Assembly (NCBI RefSeq): GCF_000282055.1
Contig: NZ_AKJZ01000049.1
Coordinates: 1-64,000 of the forward strand
Length of the DNA stretch: 64,000 bases
From: Flavobacterium sp. CF136
Lineage (GTDB): Bacteria > Bacteroidota > Bacteroidia > Flavobacteriales > Flavobacteriaceae
Reading direction: 5' to 3'
In this document: in pieces, positions 35,826 to 43,237 of the stretch
Position numbering within the stretch: the stretch's first letter is position 1
Layout of the letters: each line of letters starts with the position of its first letter
Notes under the pieces: generated by a model
What the model saw: only the letters and a program-made list of their open reading frames with translations
Database searches by the model: none
What the model was told of the DNA's origin: nothing
Translations under genes and position numbers: made by a program

Positions 35826-35900
35826 TTTTTGTATTTTAATTTATGTAGGTACTCGCCACAGGCAAGCACCAGATTTGTGTGTAAACGAATGCCAGTGTGG
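35826..35900. repeat. Dispersed intergenic repeat, copy A
   Basis: A ~75-base element containing GTAGGTACTCGCC and GGCAAGCACCAGA, which fold as an imperfect hairpin. A near-identical copy in the same orientation lies at 39268-39344. The two bracket the 35.9-39.3 kb genes. Confidence 0.75.
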
Positions 35901-35914
35901 TCTTCAATTTCAAC

Positions 35915-36952
35915 TTATCTGGAGAATGTGTTAAATTTTTCGATATGTTTTTTGGCATTCATTGTCAGAATTTCTTTGTTGTCTGAAAATGTCTGAATTT
36001 CAAAATAGGGACTTTTTTTGCTTTTTCTCCAAGTGCCGACAATTTCATTTTCAGATAAAATTATTGATTTAAAAATACCGTTCCCGATTTTTGACTTATC
36101 CAAATCAGTTGGTAAAACTATATCTCTACCTTCTGAATAACCTACTGTATATTCGTCGTAACACGGTAATAAAGCGAAAGTAGTTTTTTGGGGAATATTA
36201 CTTTCAATCTTAAAATAATAATATTTCAAATCATTAAATATAAAATACTCAAGCCGTTTGTCTAATTCAGCAATCCCTATTTTCGCATCACCCAAACTCA
36301 AACCACTCCACCATGCAAAATCTTTTAAAGTGGCAGGTCCTCGTGATTTAAAATACAACTGCGTAAGTTTTGTAATGGCTTCTACTTTTGAGATTTTACC
36401 AGTCATGGGTACTCTTTTTTCAAAAAGAGCATAGGTTCCTTTTTTTTCTCCATTACATAAAAGCATTTCTAATTCGGCTCTAATAATGATTTGTGTTGCC
36501 AACAAGTTACCAACTGTGATTTGTTGCTCCGATAAATACGTCATTATATCCTCTTTGGTAAGATTATCAATTTCTCTGAATTTTTGCTCAATTATTTTCC
36601 ATGCTTTTAAGAATAGTTCATCTGTCAACCCTTCTTTTTTATCAACATACTGTGTAGCTTTTTTTACATTAGGTGCCGAAAGTTCCAGCATCCACCGAAT
36701 ATCTTTTTGATGCACCAAATGCCAGGTAGGTCGCAAAATATGAGTTCGGATAATTTCACCCGAATTGATTAGGTTTTCAATAGCGCTTCGATTGGGGCTT
36801 TTTATGCGTAAACCTACCGCCCAAAGTGCCATTAAATAATCTTGAGCCTGTATTGCCCCAAAATGAGCTACAACTTCATCAGATTTTTCAAAACAATTAG
36901 TTGATAAACCTTGATTAAACAAGCGTAGCTGTATGATTTCTTTTCTATTCAT
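35915..36952 (-). CDS. Winged-helix DNA-binding-domain protein (HTH_42 type)
   Basis: About 345 residues. The N-terminal half carries the repeated winged-helix pattern of the YcaQ/AlkX-like HTH_42 family (LRLFNQGLSTNCFEKSDEVVAHFGAIQAQDYLMALWAVGLRI, QKDIRWMLELSAP). The family includes DNA-repair glycosylases for crosslinks, but I do not see the QxQ catalytic motif clearly, so activity is uncertain. I chose the ATG at 36952, one base after the epoxide hydrolase stop, because a 13-residue longer start would overlap that gene. It is probably co-transcribed with the hydrolase. Confidence 0.75.
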   Translation of the reverse strand: MNRKEIIQLRLFNQGLSTNCFEKSDEVVAHFGAIQAQDYLMALWAVGLRIKSPNRSAIENLINSGEIIRTHILRPTWHLVHQKDIRWMLELSAPNVKKATQYVDKKEGLTDELFLKAWKIIEQKFREIDNLTKEDIMTYLSEQQITVGNLLATQIIIRAELEMLLCNGEKKGTYALFEKRVPMTGKISKVEAITKLTQLYFKSRGPATLKDFAWWSGLSLGDAKIGIAELDKRLEYFIFNDLKYYYFKIESNIPQKTTFALLPCYDEYTVGYSEGRDIVLPTDLDKSKIGNGIFKSIILSENEIVGTWRKSKKSPYFEIQTFSDNKEILTMNAKKHIEKFNTFSR

Positions 36953-36953
36953 C

Positions 36954-38129
36954 TTATTTAATTTTGCCTGAATAAAATTCTCTAATATCATTTACCAGCA
37001 AGGTGGGTACTTCCATTGCTGGGAAATGGCAACCTTTATCATAAAAAGTCCATCTATTTGGTTCACCCATAAATGAAGTCAATTTTTTTAATAAAGATTC
37101 ATCTTCTTTTTTTCCAAAACAAGCTATCGCTGATTGAACTTTTGGGGGAGTCCATTGATTGGCTTCCTGCAAATTATCGCCACCCCAATCGAAAGCCATA
37201 CTCATATTTTCAGCAAGAATCTCTGCACTTGATGCACCTAATTGATTGAACCAGTATAGTGAAACATTCGTTAGAATTTGATCAATATCAATAGTATCTT
37301 CTGGTAAATTTTTATCTTCATCTGACCATTCTTTATATTTTTCAAGTATCCAGGCCAATTGGCCGATTGGGCTATCTGATAATGCAATGCCAATGGTATG
37401 TGGTCTTGTAGACTGGATTTCTAAATATGCTGTTCCGTCTTTTTTGTATTGTTTCATTCGTTCTAAACTCATGTTTTCCTCATTTGTAAAAAATGAATTA
37501 TCAGAAGGAAACATCCCAAGCCCCGCAACTGCAAAAAAATCCGAGTTGATATGTGTACCAATTAAGCTGTATGCCGCAACACCTGACATGATACCAACTA
37601 TACCAGCACCCATATCGCCACCATGAACGGCAAACTTCTCATAACCCAGTTCCTTCATTAATGTTGTGAATGCTTTCGCAATTCTAATCATATTCCAACC
37701 TTTGTCTTTTACTGGCGTTGAAAAACCAAAACCGGGAATAGAAGGAATAATCAAATCAAAAGCAATTTGGTCTTCAGTTTGTGGATTGGTAAGCGGTTCG
37801 ATAAGTTTGATAAAATCTACAAATGAACCTGGCCAACCATGAATAAGCATCAACGGTGTGGCATTTGACTTTGCTGATTTAACATGTAAATAATGGATAT
37901 TTTGCCCATCAATTTCCGAGATAAATTGCGGAAATTTATTGAGGATAGCCTCTTGTTTTTTCCAATCAAATTTGTTTAGCCAATAGTCTGCTACTTTTTT
38001 TAAATACTTCACTGGCACACCTTTCCCCCAGTTATTGTCAATAGTTGAATTAAACCAACGGGCATTTGTAAGCCTTTGACTGAGATATTCAATATCTTTG
38101 TCAGGAATTTGAATTGTGAATTTTTTCAT
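36954..38129 (-). CDS. Epoxide hydrolase-type alpha/beta hydrolase
   Basis: A 391-residue protein with the N-terminal EHN domain (IPDKDIEYLSQRLTNARW...) and an alpha/beta-hydrolase core. The oxyanion motif HGWPGS is followed by the nucleophile Asp in HGGDMGA (the family usually has GGDWG) and by the catalytic His near the C-terminus in DKGCHFPAME. No signal peptide, so cytosolic. It probably opens an epoxide by water addition, but the substrate is unknown. The Trp-to-Met change next to the nucleophile is unusual. Confidence 0.87.
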   Translation of the reverse strand: MKKFTIQIPDKDIEYLSQRLTNARWFNSTIDNNWGKGVPVKYLKKVADYWLNKFDWKKQEAILNKFPQFISEIDGQNIHYLHVKSAKSNATPLMLIHGWPGSFVDFIKLIEPLTNPQTEDQIAFDLIIPSIPGFGFSTPVKDKGWNMIRIAKAFTTLMKELGYEKFAVHGGDMGAGIVGIMSGVAAYSLIGTHINSDFFAVAGLGMFPSDNSFFTNEENMSLERMKQYKKDGTAYLEIQSTRPHTIGIALSDSPIGQLAWILEKYKEWSDEDKNLPEDTIDIDQILTNVSLYWFNQLGASSAEILAENMSMAFDWGGDNLQEANQWTPPKVQSAIACFGKKEDESLLKKLTSFMGEPNRWTFYDKGCHFPAMEVPTLLVNDIREFYSGKIK

Positions 38130-38214
38130 GGTTTTAGAATTTTAGTTTTTAACTTTTGTTGAAACAAAATTCGTAATAAAACAATTTTTAAAAGATAACA
38201 ATTGTTAATAAATG

Positions 38215-38757
38215 CTATCGCCTGTTTCTGATTCTGCTTAAAGAAATAGCGGTTATACCCAAAAAAGAAGCAATATAATGCTGAGGCACTCTTTGAAGGA
38301 TTTTTGGGTATTGCTCTAATAATTCTTTATATCGTTCTTCCGGGCTGTTTTTTATCCTGGACAGAAAGAGTTTTTCGATGTATAAAAGCCGTTGAATGGT
38401 TTGTTCTTCGATGTCTTGCTTAATTAATGGTGAATTTTTAATGATTTTAAAATAGTCTGTTTTAGTAAGTGAATGTACTATAGATGATTCCAGACTCTCA
38501 ATCGAATAAAGGCTTGGCTGATTATATCGAAAACTTTCGGCAGATGAAATACCCTCACCCTCAAAGAAAAATTGAAAGGTAATATCTTTACCATCATTAT
38601 TGAAAGAAAGTCTAAAGCAACCTTTTTCAATGAAGTAAATTTTTTTAGCGATTTCCCCTTCTTTTAGTAAAATTGTTTTTGCCCAAACCTCTTCTCGCTT
38701 GAATAAGTGGCTGAATTTTTCCCATTCTAACTGTATACTTGTTTTTGTCCTATTCAT
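38215..38757 (-). CDS. Crp/Fnr-family transcriptional regulator
   Basis: About 180 residues. A cyclic-nucleotide-binding-like beta-roll (LKEGEIAKKIYFIEKGCFRLSF) is followed by a helix-turn-helix (VPQHYIASFLGITAISLSRIRNRR). I chose the ATG at 38757 because the frame continues 45 residues upstream without any homologous feature. It lies upstream of the epoxide hydrolase gene with 85 bases between them, so it could control that gene. It resembles the regulators at 847 and 39907 but is clearly not a duplicate of either. Confidence 0.82.
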   Translation of the reverse strand: MNRTKTSIQLEWEKFSHLFKREEVWAKTILLKEGEIAKKIYFIEKGCFRLSFNNDGKDITFQFFFEGEGISSAESFRYNQPSLYSIESLESSIVHSLTKTDYFKIIKNSPLIKQDIEEQTIQRLLYIEKLFLSRIKNSPEERYKELLEQYPKILQRVPQHYIASFLGITAISLSRIRNRR

Positions 38758-38932
38758 TAGTTTATTTACAAAAGTCGATTTGTCAATATAACAGGTAACG
38801 TTCTCACTCTTCAAGCTGTTTGCGAGCTTTATAGCAGAGTATTTTCTTCTAAACGAAAATATGAAATAAAATGGTAATTCCACTAAATCCATAAATCGAT
38901 TGAAACATGTGTTATGCGCTATATTTTATGTT

Positions 38933-39238
38933 CTAAAATTTGTATTTATCTAATTCTATTGCTTCGTCAAAGTGATTCTTAAATTTTTCTGATATTTCTG
39001 CATCTTTAAATTTCATGATTGTATATGAACTATCCCAGGCAGTTATTTCAAAAAATTGAGTTTTCAACTTTAAATTTGTCTTTATTCCAAACGTTGTCGT
39101 TTCCTTCAACATATGGAAACTTTTCTTTGTCAAATTTTGGGTTTTCAGATTTCCTTACTGCAGAAATTACACCCCAAATAACTTGAATATCTGATTCAAT
39201 TATTATTTTAAAATTTTCAGATGAAAGTATTGAATAGT
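38933..39238 (-). pseudogene. Frameshifted remnant of a small protein gene
   Basis: Two minus-strand frames carry coherent peptide sequence: HYSILSSENFKIIIESDI...IWGVISAVRKSENPKF...KFKVEN, then, after a +1 shift, FEITAWDSSYTIMKFKDAEISEKFKNHFDEAIELDKYKF. The shift lies at the six-A run at 39050-39055 (T6 on the coding strand); removing one base joins the frames without a stop. No start codon is left in the first frame, because a stop precedes it. The family is not recognised. Confidence 0.7.
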
Positions 39239-39267
39239 GTTTTATTTACCGCGTTGCAAACGCTACC

Positions 39268-39344
39268 TTTTGTGTTTTAATTTTATGTAGGTACTCGCCG
39301 CAGGCAAGCACCAGAGTGTTGTGTATAAACGAGCGCCAGTTTGG
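39268..39344. repeat. Dispersed intergenic repeat, copy B
   Basis: The fuller copy of the repeat seen at 35826-35900, with the same GTAGGTACTCGCC/GGCAAGCACC hairpin and the same tail ending GCCAGTTTGG. Its 5' flank (39239-39267) also matches the partial copy at 34057. Confidence 0.75.
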
Positions 39345-39350
39345 ATTTCC

Positions 39351-39818
39351 TTACTTCACTACAGTCGCCTCTAACTCAATTTTTAATGTTTCAAAAAGGC
39401 TTTTAACTTCAAGTAATGTGCTGACTTGCTTAATATTATTTTTTTCAATCCATTTCTGAAAAACATCAAAACATTCAATAAATTCTTCTGAAGATGTGGT
39501 GTAAATATTCAATCGTACAATATTTTTTGATTCATAACCAGCCTCTTTGATTACTTGTTCCAAATTTTGTATGGCCTGAGTCAATTGACTTTTCATACTG
39601 TCAGTACTTGCTTTTCCTTCAAAGTCTGTGGCTGTTTGGCCCGATATATATAGTGTGCTTTCTACATTTTTTACTTCGACAGCCTGCACATAACTACGGG
39701 CATTTTGCCATTCCCAAGGGTTGGTGATTCGCTTTTCCATTTGATTTTTTTTACTCTGCGCTGAAACACTTATAATTGTTAATAATGTTATAGCTACGTT
39801 TGTTAATTGTTTTTTCAT
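39351..39818 (-). CDS. Exported RidA-like (YjgF/YER057c/UK114) protein
   Basis: A 155-residue protein with a signal peptide (ITLLTIISVSAQ) and then the RidA fold: LYISGQTATDFEGKAS, SQLTQAIQNLEQVIKEAGY, IVRLNIYTTS, and the closing STLLEVKSLFETLKIELEATVV. RidA proteins hydrolyse reactive imines. Export is unusual for the family, so its role is unknown. The nearby genes give no clue. The repeat copy B lies directly beyond its stop codon. Confidence 0.83.
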   Translation of the reverse strand: MKKQLTNVAITLLTIISVSAQSKKNQMEKRITNPWEWQNARSYVQAVEVKNVESTLYISGQTATDFEGKASTDSMKSQLTQAIQNLEQVIKEAGYESKNIVRLNIYTTSSEEFIECFDVFQKWIEKNNIKQVSTLLEVKSLFETLKIELEATVVK

Positions 39819-39906
39819 TTTTTTTCTTTAAAAATTACACTACAAAATTGTGAAGAAAAAAATCAGAAATGTGTGAGCTACATCACGAATTTAGCTTATT
39901 TGTATT

Positions 39907-40470
39907 TTATGAATAAAGTCTGCTTAGTGTTTCTCTTGAAACCCCTAAATATAATGCAAGCTGGGTTTTCGGTATTCTTTGTAATAGTCCGGGATATTGT
40001 TTTGATAGCTGAGCATAACGTTCTTTTGCATTGCTGGTCAATAACGATATAATACGTTTTTGTGCACCAATAAAACCAGAATTTGCTTTTTTGAGTAAGA
40101 AACTTTCCATTTTTTGAAACTGTGAACATACCTTTTGATAATTTTCTAAAGAAATACATAATACGTTGGTATCTTCCAAACATTGTAATGACATGCTTGC
40201 TTTGGTTTGAGTGAAATAAGCCGGAAAGTCACTTTCCCACCAATTTTCCATTGCAAAAGATATTATGTGCGACTTTCCAGATTCATTGGTATAAGTAAGT
40301 TTTAAAAGTCCAGATACTACAAAATAAGCATATTTTACATCGTTACCTTCTTCGATAAGAAATTCCTTCTTTTTAAATTTTTTTGGAGTGAAAAGGGCAT
40401 TTATATTTGAAAACTCGTTATCCGTTAAAACTACTACCTCTTCTATGTGAGTTCTAAGTTTTTTTTCCAT
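39907..40470 (-). CDS. Crp/Fnr-family transcriptional regulator
   Basis: A 187-residue protein with the beta-roll sensor (FLIEEGNDVKYAYFVVSGLLKLTY) and the C-terminal helix-turn-helix (IPKTQLALYLGVSRETLSRLYS). It lies immediately downstream of the first palindromic site at 40530, whose left core is not matched by a clear partner after this gene, so it seems not to be a cassette of the array. Third member of the family in the window. Target genes are unknown. Confidence 0.83.
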   Translation of the reverse strand: MEKKLRTHIEEVVVLTDNEFSNINALFTPKKFKKKEFLIEEGNDVKYAYFVVSGLLKLTYTNESGKSHIISFAMENWWESDFPAYFTQTKASMSLQCLEDTNVLCISLENYQKVCSQFQKMESFLLKKANSGFIGAQKRIISLLTSNAKERYAQLSKQYPGLLQRIPKTQLALYLGVSRETLSRLYS

Positions 40471-40529
40471 AAAAAATAAATTATAGTTTGTTGCATTAAG
40501 TTATTGAATTTACCGATAGTGTTTAAAAT

Positions 40530-40667
40530 TACCTATAACGTTCCGGTACTACAGCGGGTTTGGGACTAAATTAAGCCCATTCTTCGGATTTGCCAAAACA
40601 TCCCAAATACAAAAACAACTTTCCATTAAGCTAATTGCCAAAATCCGTTGTAGTAGCTGTTATGCGA
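40530..40667 (-). repeat. attC-like palindromic site R1
   Basis: Left core TACCTATAAC (40530-40539), arm TACTACAGCGGGTTTGG, right arm CCAAAATCCGTTGTAGTA, right core GTTATGCGA (40659-40667). The outer arms pair with about one mismatch in the inner ten bases. It is nearly superimposable on R2 and R6. Confidence 0.75.
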
Positions 40668-40675
40668 TCGTACTT

Positions 40676-41167
40676 TTAGCATTTTCTATTTATATATTCC
40701 GTGTAGTTTGTTTCAAATTTTTTGAATTCATCAAATGGAAAATCATTTTTTCGTTTACTAGCATATTCAGTATCTTTCATTAGCATTTCGGTTTTCTTTA
40801 ATTGGTTATAAAAAAGTATCAATAAATGCTTAGTCTTTATTTCAAAACTTACTTTGGTTTCATAATCCTCTATTTTTTCACCGAATTCCTCATCAAACTC
40901 TTCAATTGAAACATTTACTTTATTCTGTTGATTTATTATTTTATTAATTCTAATTCTATTTCCTCCAGGTTCGCCAAACCAATAAAATTCTGTTTCATTT
41001 TGATTATTAATTATATTTTCTAATGATTGTATTAAATCAATAAATGGATTTCCAAATGTTAAAGTTAAATCTACTATTGTAATTTTACTTTCAATAAAAA
41101 ATAAACAAGTTCCCCAACCGTGAGGATTAAGAATTAACATTAGATCAACATCGTCAGTTTTTCCCAT
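40676..41167 (-). CDS. Cassette 1: protein of unknown function
   Basis: A 163-residue acidic protein. No family is recognised. Visible features: an N-terminal LMLILNPHGWGTCLFFIE stretch that looks like a beta-hairpin, and a C-terminal helix rich in Lys, Glu and Phe. There is no signal peptide, so it should be cytosolic. Its stop lies 8 bases from core GTTATGCGA (40659), and its start 37 bases from TCGCACAAC (41205-41213), which is its inverted partner with one difference. Confidence 0.65.
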   Translation of the reverse strand: MGKTDDVDLMLILNPHGWGTCLFFIESKITIVDLTLTFGNPFIDLIQSLENIINNQNETEFYWFGEPGGNRIRINKIINQQNKVNVSIEEFDEEFGEKIEDYETKVSFEIKTKHLLILFYNQLKKTEMLMKDTEYASKRKNDFPFDEFKKFETNYTEYINRKC

Positions 41168-41204
41168 TTAAATTTCTTTAGATTCTGTTCGGTTTTCGAG
41201 TATT

Positions 41205-41341
41205 TCGCACAACGTTCTGGTACTACAGCGGGTTTGGGTCTAAATTAAGCCCATTCTTCGGATTTACCAGCTCATCCCAAATATAAACCAACTTCCCATT
41301 AAGCCTATTGCAGAAATCCGTTGTAGTAGCTGTTAGCTGTT
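41205..41341 (-). repeat. attC-like palindromic site R2
   Basis: Left core TCGCACAAC, arm GGTACTACAGCGGGTTTGGG, right arm AATCCGTTGTAGTAGC, right core GTTAGCTGTT. On the minus strand the interior has TATATTTG (41278-41285), an exact -7 box that could serve the gene at 40676-41167. Confidence 0.75.
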
Positions 41342-41346
41342 GTATT

Positions 41347-41976
41347 TTATTCAATTACATATATTAATTTAGGAGCTCCTGCATCGTGTTCACCAACCAC
41401 TAAATAAAAAGGCTTTTTAAAATTCAATTTACTAAACAGCTTTTCATTGTCAGCCCTTAAAAATGTTTTATGTGCTTCAATAAGTGCTGTGGTTTCAAAT
41501 AAATTATAAATGTCCATTAAGTCATCCCAATCATCGAAATCATCTTCTTTTCCCTGAATTTCTCTTGTCAAATCGTAAAGTAATGGAATTTCACAACCAG
41601 GTAAACAAGAAATATTTTCTAAATAATTAAGTCTATCATCCATAGTTTCAAAAATGGGTGATTGATTGCTATTGTAATTGAAATCGATGGCAAATGTGTC
41701 AAATTCTCCACCGTAAAGTCCACTATGTTCGAAATAAAGCATATTGAAGCTTTTATTCATGTCTTTATTGTACTTATCATTCAACCAATATTTGTCAATG
41801 TTTGTTTTCAAATCATTGAACATACTTTCAATATATTTATTGCTGTCATGATCTTTCCAAAGTTTATAAAATTCAGATTGAGTTTTATTCTTTGTTAGTT
41901 TTAGACTTTCAGTTACAATTTTTTCTAATTGATTTTCACTTTCTTTTAATCTTCCGATTATAATTTCATTTTTCAT
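41347..41976 (-). CDS. Cassette 2: protein of unknown function
   Basis: A 209-residue acidic protein with long N-terminal helices (EIIIGRLKESENQLEKIVTESLKL) and a compact C-terminal end, FYLVVGEHDAGAPKLIYVIE. No family is recognised. No signal peptide. It is bounded by the perfect inverted pair GTTAGCTGTT (41332) and AACAGCTAAC (41999-42008). Its stop is 5 bases from the core, its start 22 bases from the other. Confidence 0.65.
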   Translation of the reverse strand: MKNEIIIGRLKESENQLEKIVTESLKLTKNKTQSEFYKLWKDHDSNKYIESMFNDLKTNIDKYWLNDKYNKDMNKSFNMLYFEHSGLYGGEFDTFAIDFNYNSNQSPIFETMDDRLNYLENISCLPGCEIPLLYDLTREIQGKEDDFDDWDDLMDIYNLFETTALIEAHKTFLRADNEKLFSKLNFKKPFYLVVGEHDAGAPKLIYVIE

Positions 41977-41998
41977 TACAGTATTTTTTTTTTAACAT

Positions 41999-42132
41999 AA
42001 CAGCTAACGGTTGGCAGCTACAAGAAGTTGGCGATTTCGAAGCACAAAACTGTCTGCACTGAACTTGATACGAAGCACAATGCTTCATTTAACCACTGAA
42101 CCGCCAATTTCTTGTAGGTGTTGTTAGCTGTG
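41999..42132 (-). repeat. attC-like palindromic site R3 (divergent subtype)
   Basis: Left core AACAGCTAAC, arm GCTACAAGAAGTTGGCG, right arm CCGCCAATTTCTTGTAG, right core GTTAGCTGTG. The arms pair well, but the sequence is unlike R1, R2 and R4-R6. Confidence 0.75.
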
Positions 42133-42134
42133 GT

Positions 42135-43070
42135 TTATTTTTTTAATTGTTGCTCAACTATCGATAATTCTTTTTTCATTTCATTACTTGTAATTTCTTT
42201 TTTACATCTAATCACATAATCCAATTTAGTTGAATATTGTCCAAGTTTAACAAAAAGAATGTCTTTTAAACGCACAACACCTGCCTTAATTTTTGGGTCA
42301 ATAGACAAAACTTTTTCATACAATTCTTCAAAGTTCAAATCAGAAAAATTTTGATTCTTTGCAGCATTTTCAAATGTTTCCACTAAAATTTGGGTTTTAT
42401 TGTTGCTGTCAAATGTGTTAAAGAATGTGTTGTTAGCTAATAAGTTCTTCATTGTCATATAATCAACTTGCTTTGTCAATGCAATTAAGGCACAGTAAAT
42501 ATATTTTTCTCCAAATACTTTTGTGTTTAAAACCTTAATTACTTTTTCGATACCGAACTTCAAAGCAAAGTTTGCAATGAAAATGTTTTTAATTCTTTGT
42601 ATTTGGTTTTTCTCTTTTGATATTTCACATTGCTTTATTAACTCAATAAACTTTTCGTAATCAGATATTTCTGCGTAGTATTCTAAAAGCAATCGATAAC
42701 CAATAACTTTTGGATTGTCAAAAATTCTAACCTCTAGTTCAGAATATTTTTCTAAAGTCTTTAGAGCTTCAATAACTTCATTATTTGTAAGCAACGCTCT
42801 TAACAAATAGTTTAATTGATGCATTCTTATTATGTGATCATTTATACTTGTAACATAATCTAATCTATTCTCAAAAGAAATTGTGTTATCGTCAAATTGC
42901 TTCTTTAAATTATTATTCCAAGTCAAAGAAGAATAACAATTGTCGAAAAGTGAAATTGATTTAAGCTCAGATTCGTCAAAAAGTCCCTTTGCAAGGGACA
43001 ATAATTCATCTTTTGAACCCTTGTCATAAATTAAATTCAGTCCGAAAATCGATTTTTGTATTTTGTTCAT
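42135..43070 (-). CDS. Cassette 3: helical-repeat protein of unknown function
   Basis: A 311-residue protein that appears all-alpha, with TPR-like helix pairs (NEVIEALKTLEKYSELEVR, ISDYEKFIELIKQCEISK, and a third near residue 250). Such solenoids are usually protein-binding scaffolds. No catalytic motif and no signal peptide. The inverted pair is GTTAGCTGTG (42123) and CACAGCCAAC (43096), 9 of 10 matched. Its stop is 2 bases from the core. Confidence 0.65.
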   Translation of the reverse strand: MNKIQKSIFGLNLIYDKGSKDELLSLAKGLFDESELKSISLFDNCYSSLTWNNNLKKQFDDNTISFENRLDYVTSINDHIIRMHQLNYLLRALLTNNEVIEALKTLEKYSELEVRIFDNPKVIGYRLLLEYYAEISDYEKFIELIKQCEISKEKNQIQRIKNIFIANFALKFGIEKVIKVLNTKVFGEKYIYCALIALTKQVDYMTMKNLLANNTFFNTFDSNNKTQILVETFENAAKNQNFSDLNFEELYEKVLSIDPKIKAGVVRLKDILFVKLGQYSTKLDYVIRCKKEITSNEMKKELSIVEQQLKK

Positions 43071-43095
43071 TGTGTCCGTTTCGGGTTCGTTAAAT

Positions 43096-43233
43096 CACAG
43101 CCAACGTTCTCGCGCTACAAACAGTTTGGGATTAAATCAGCGTTATCTTTCCGATTTGCTAAATCTTACAAATACAAACCAATTTTTCCATTAAGCCAAA
43201 TCCCCAAATTGCTTGTAGCGTGTGTTGGTGGCA
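43096..43233 (-). repeat. attC-like palindromic site R4
   Basis: Left core CACAGCCAAC, arm CGCTACAAACAGTTTGGG, right arm CCCAAATTGCTTGTAGCG, right core GTTGGTGGCA. The CGCTACAA/TTGTAGCG inner stem is perfect. Confidence 0.8.
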
Positions 43234-43237
43234 GTTT

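Noticed and set aside
39787..39796. GTTATAGCTA, a 9/10 inverse match to the left core of R1, as the end of a seventh cassette holding the Crp gene
   Set aside because: It lies inside the RidA-like coding sequence, 110 bases from the Crp stop, and has no palindromic site beside it. Chance is the simpler reading.
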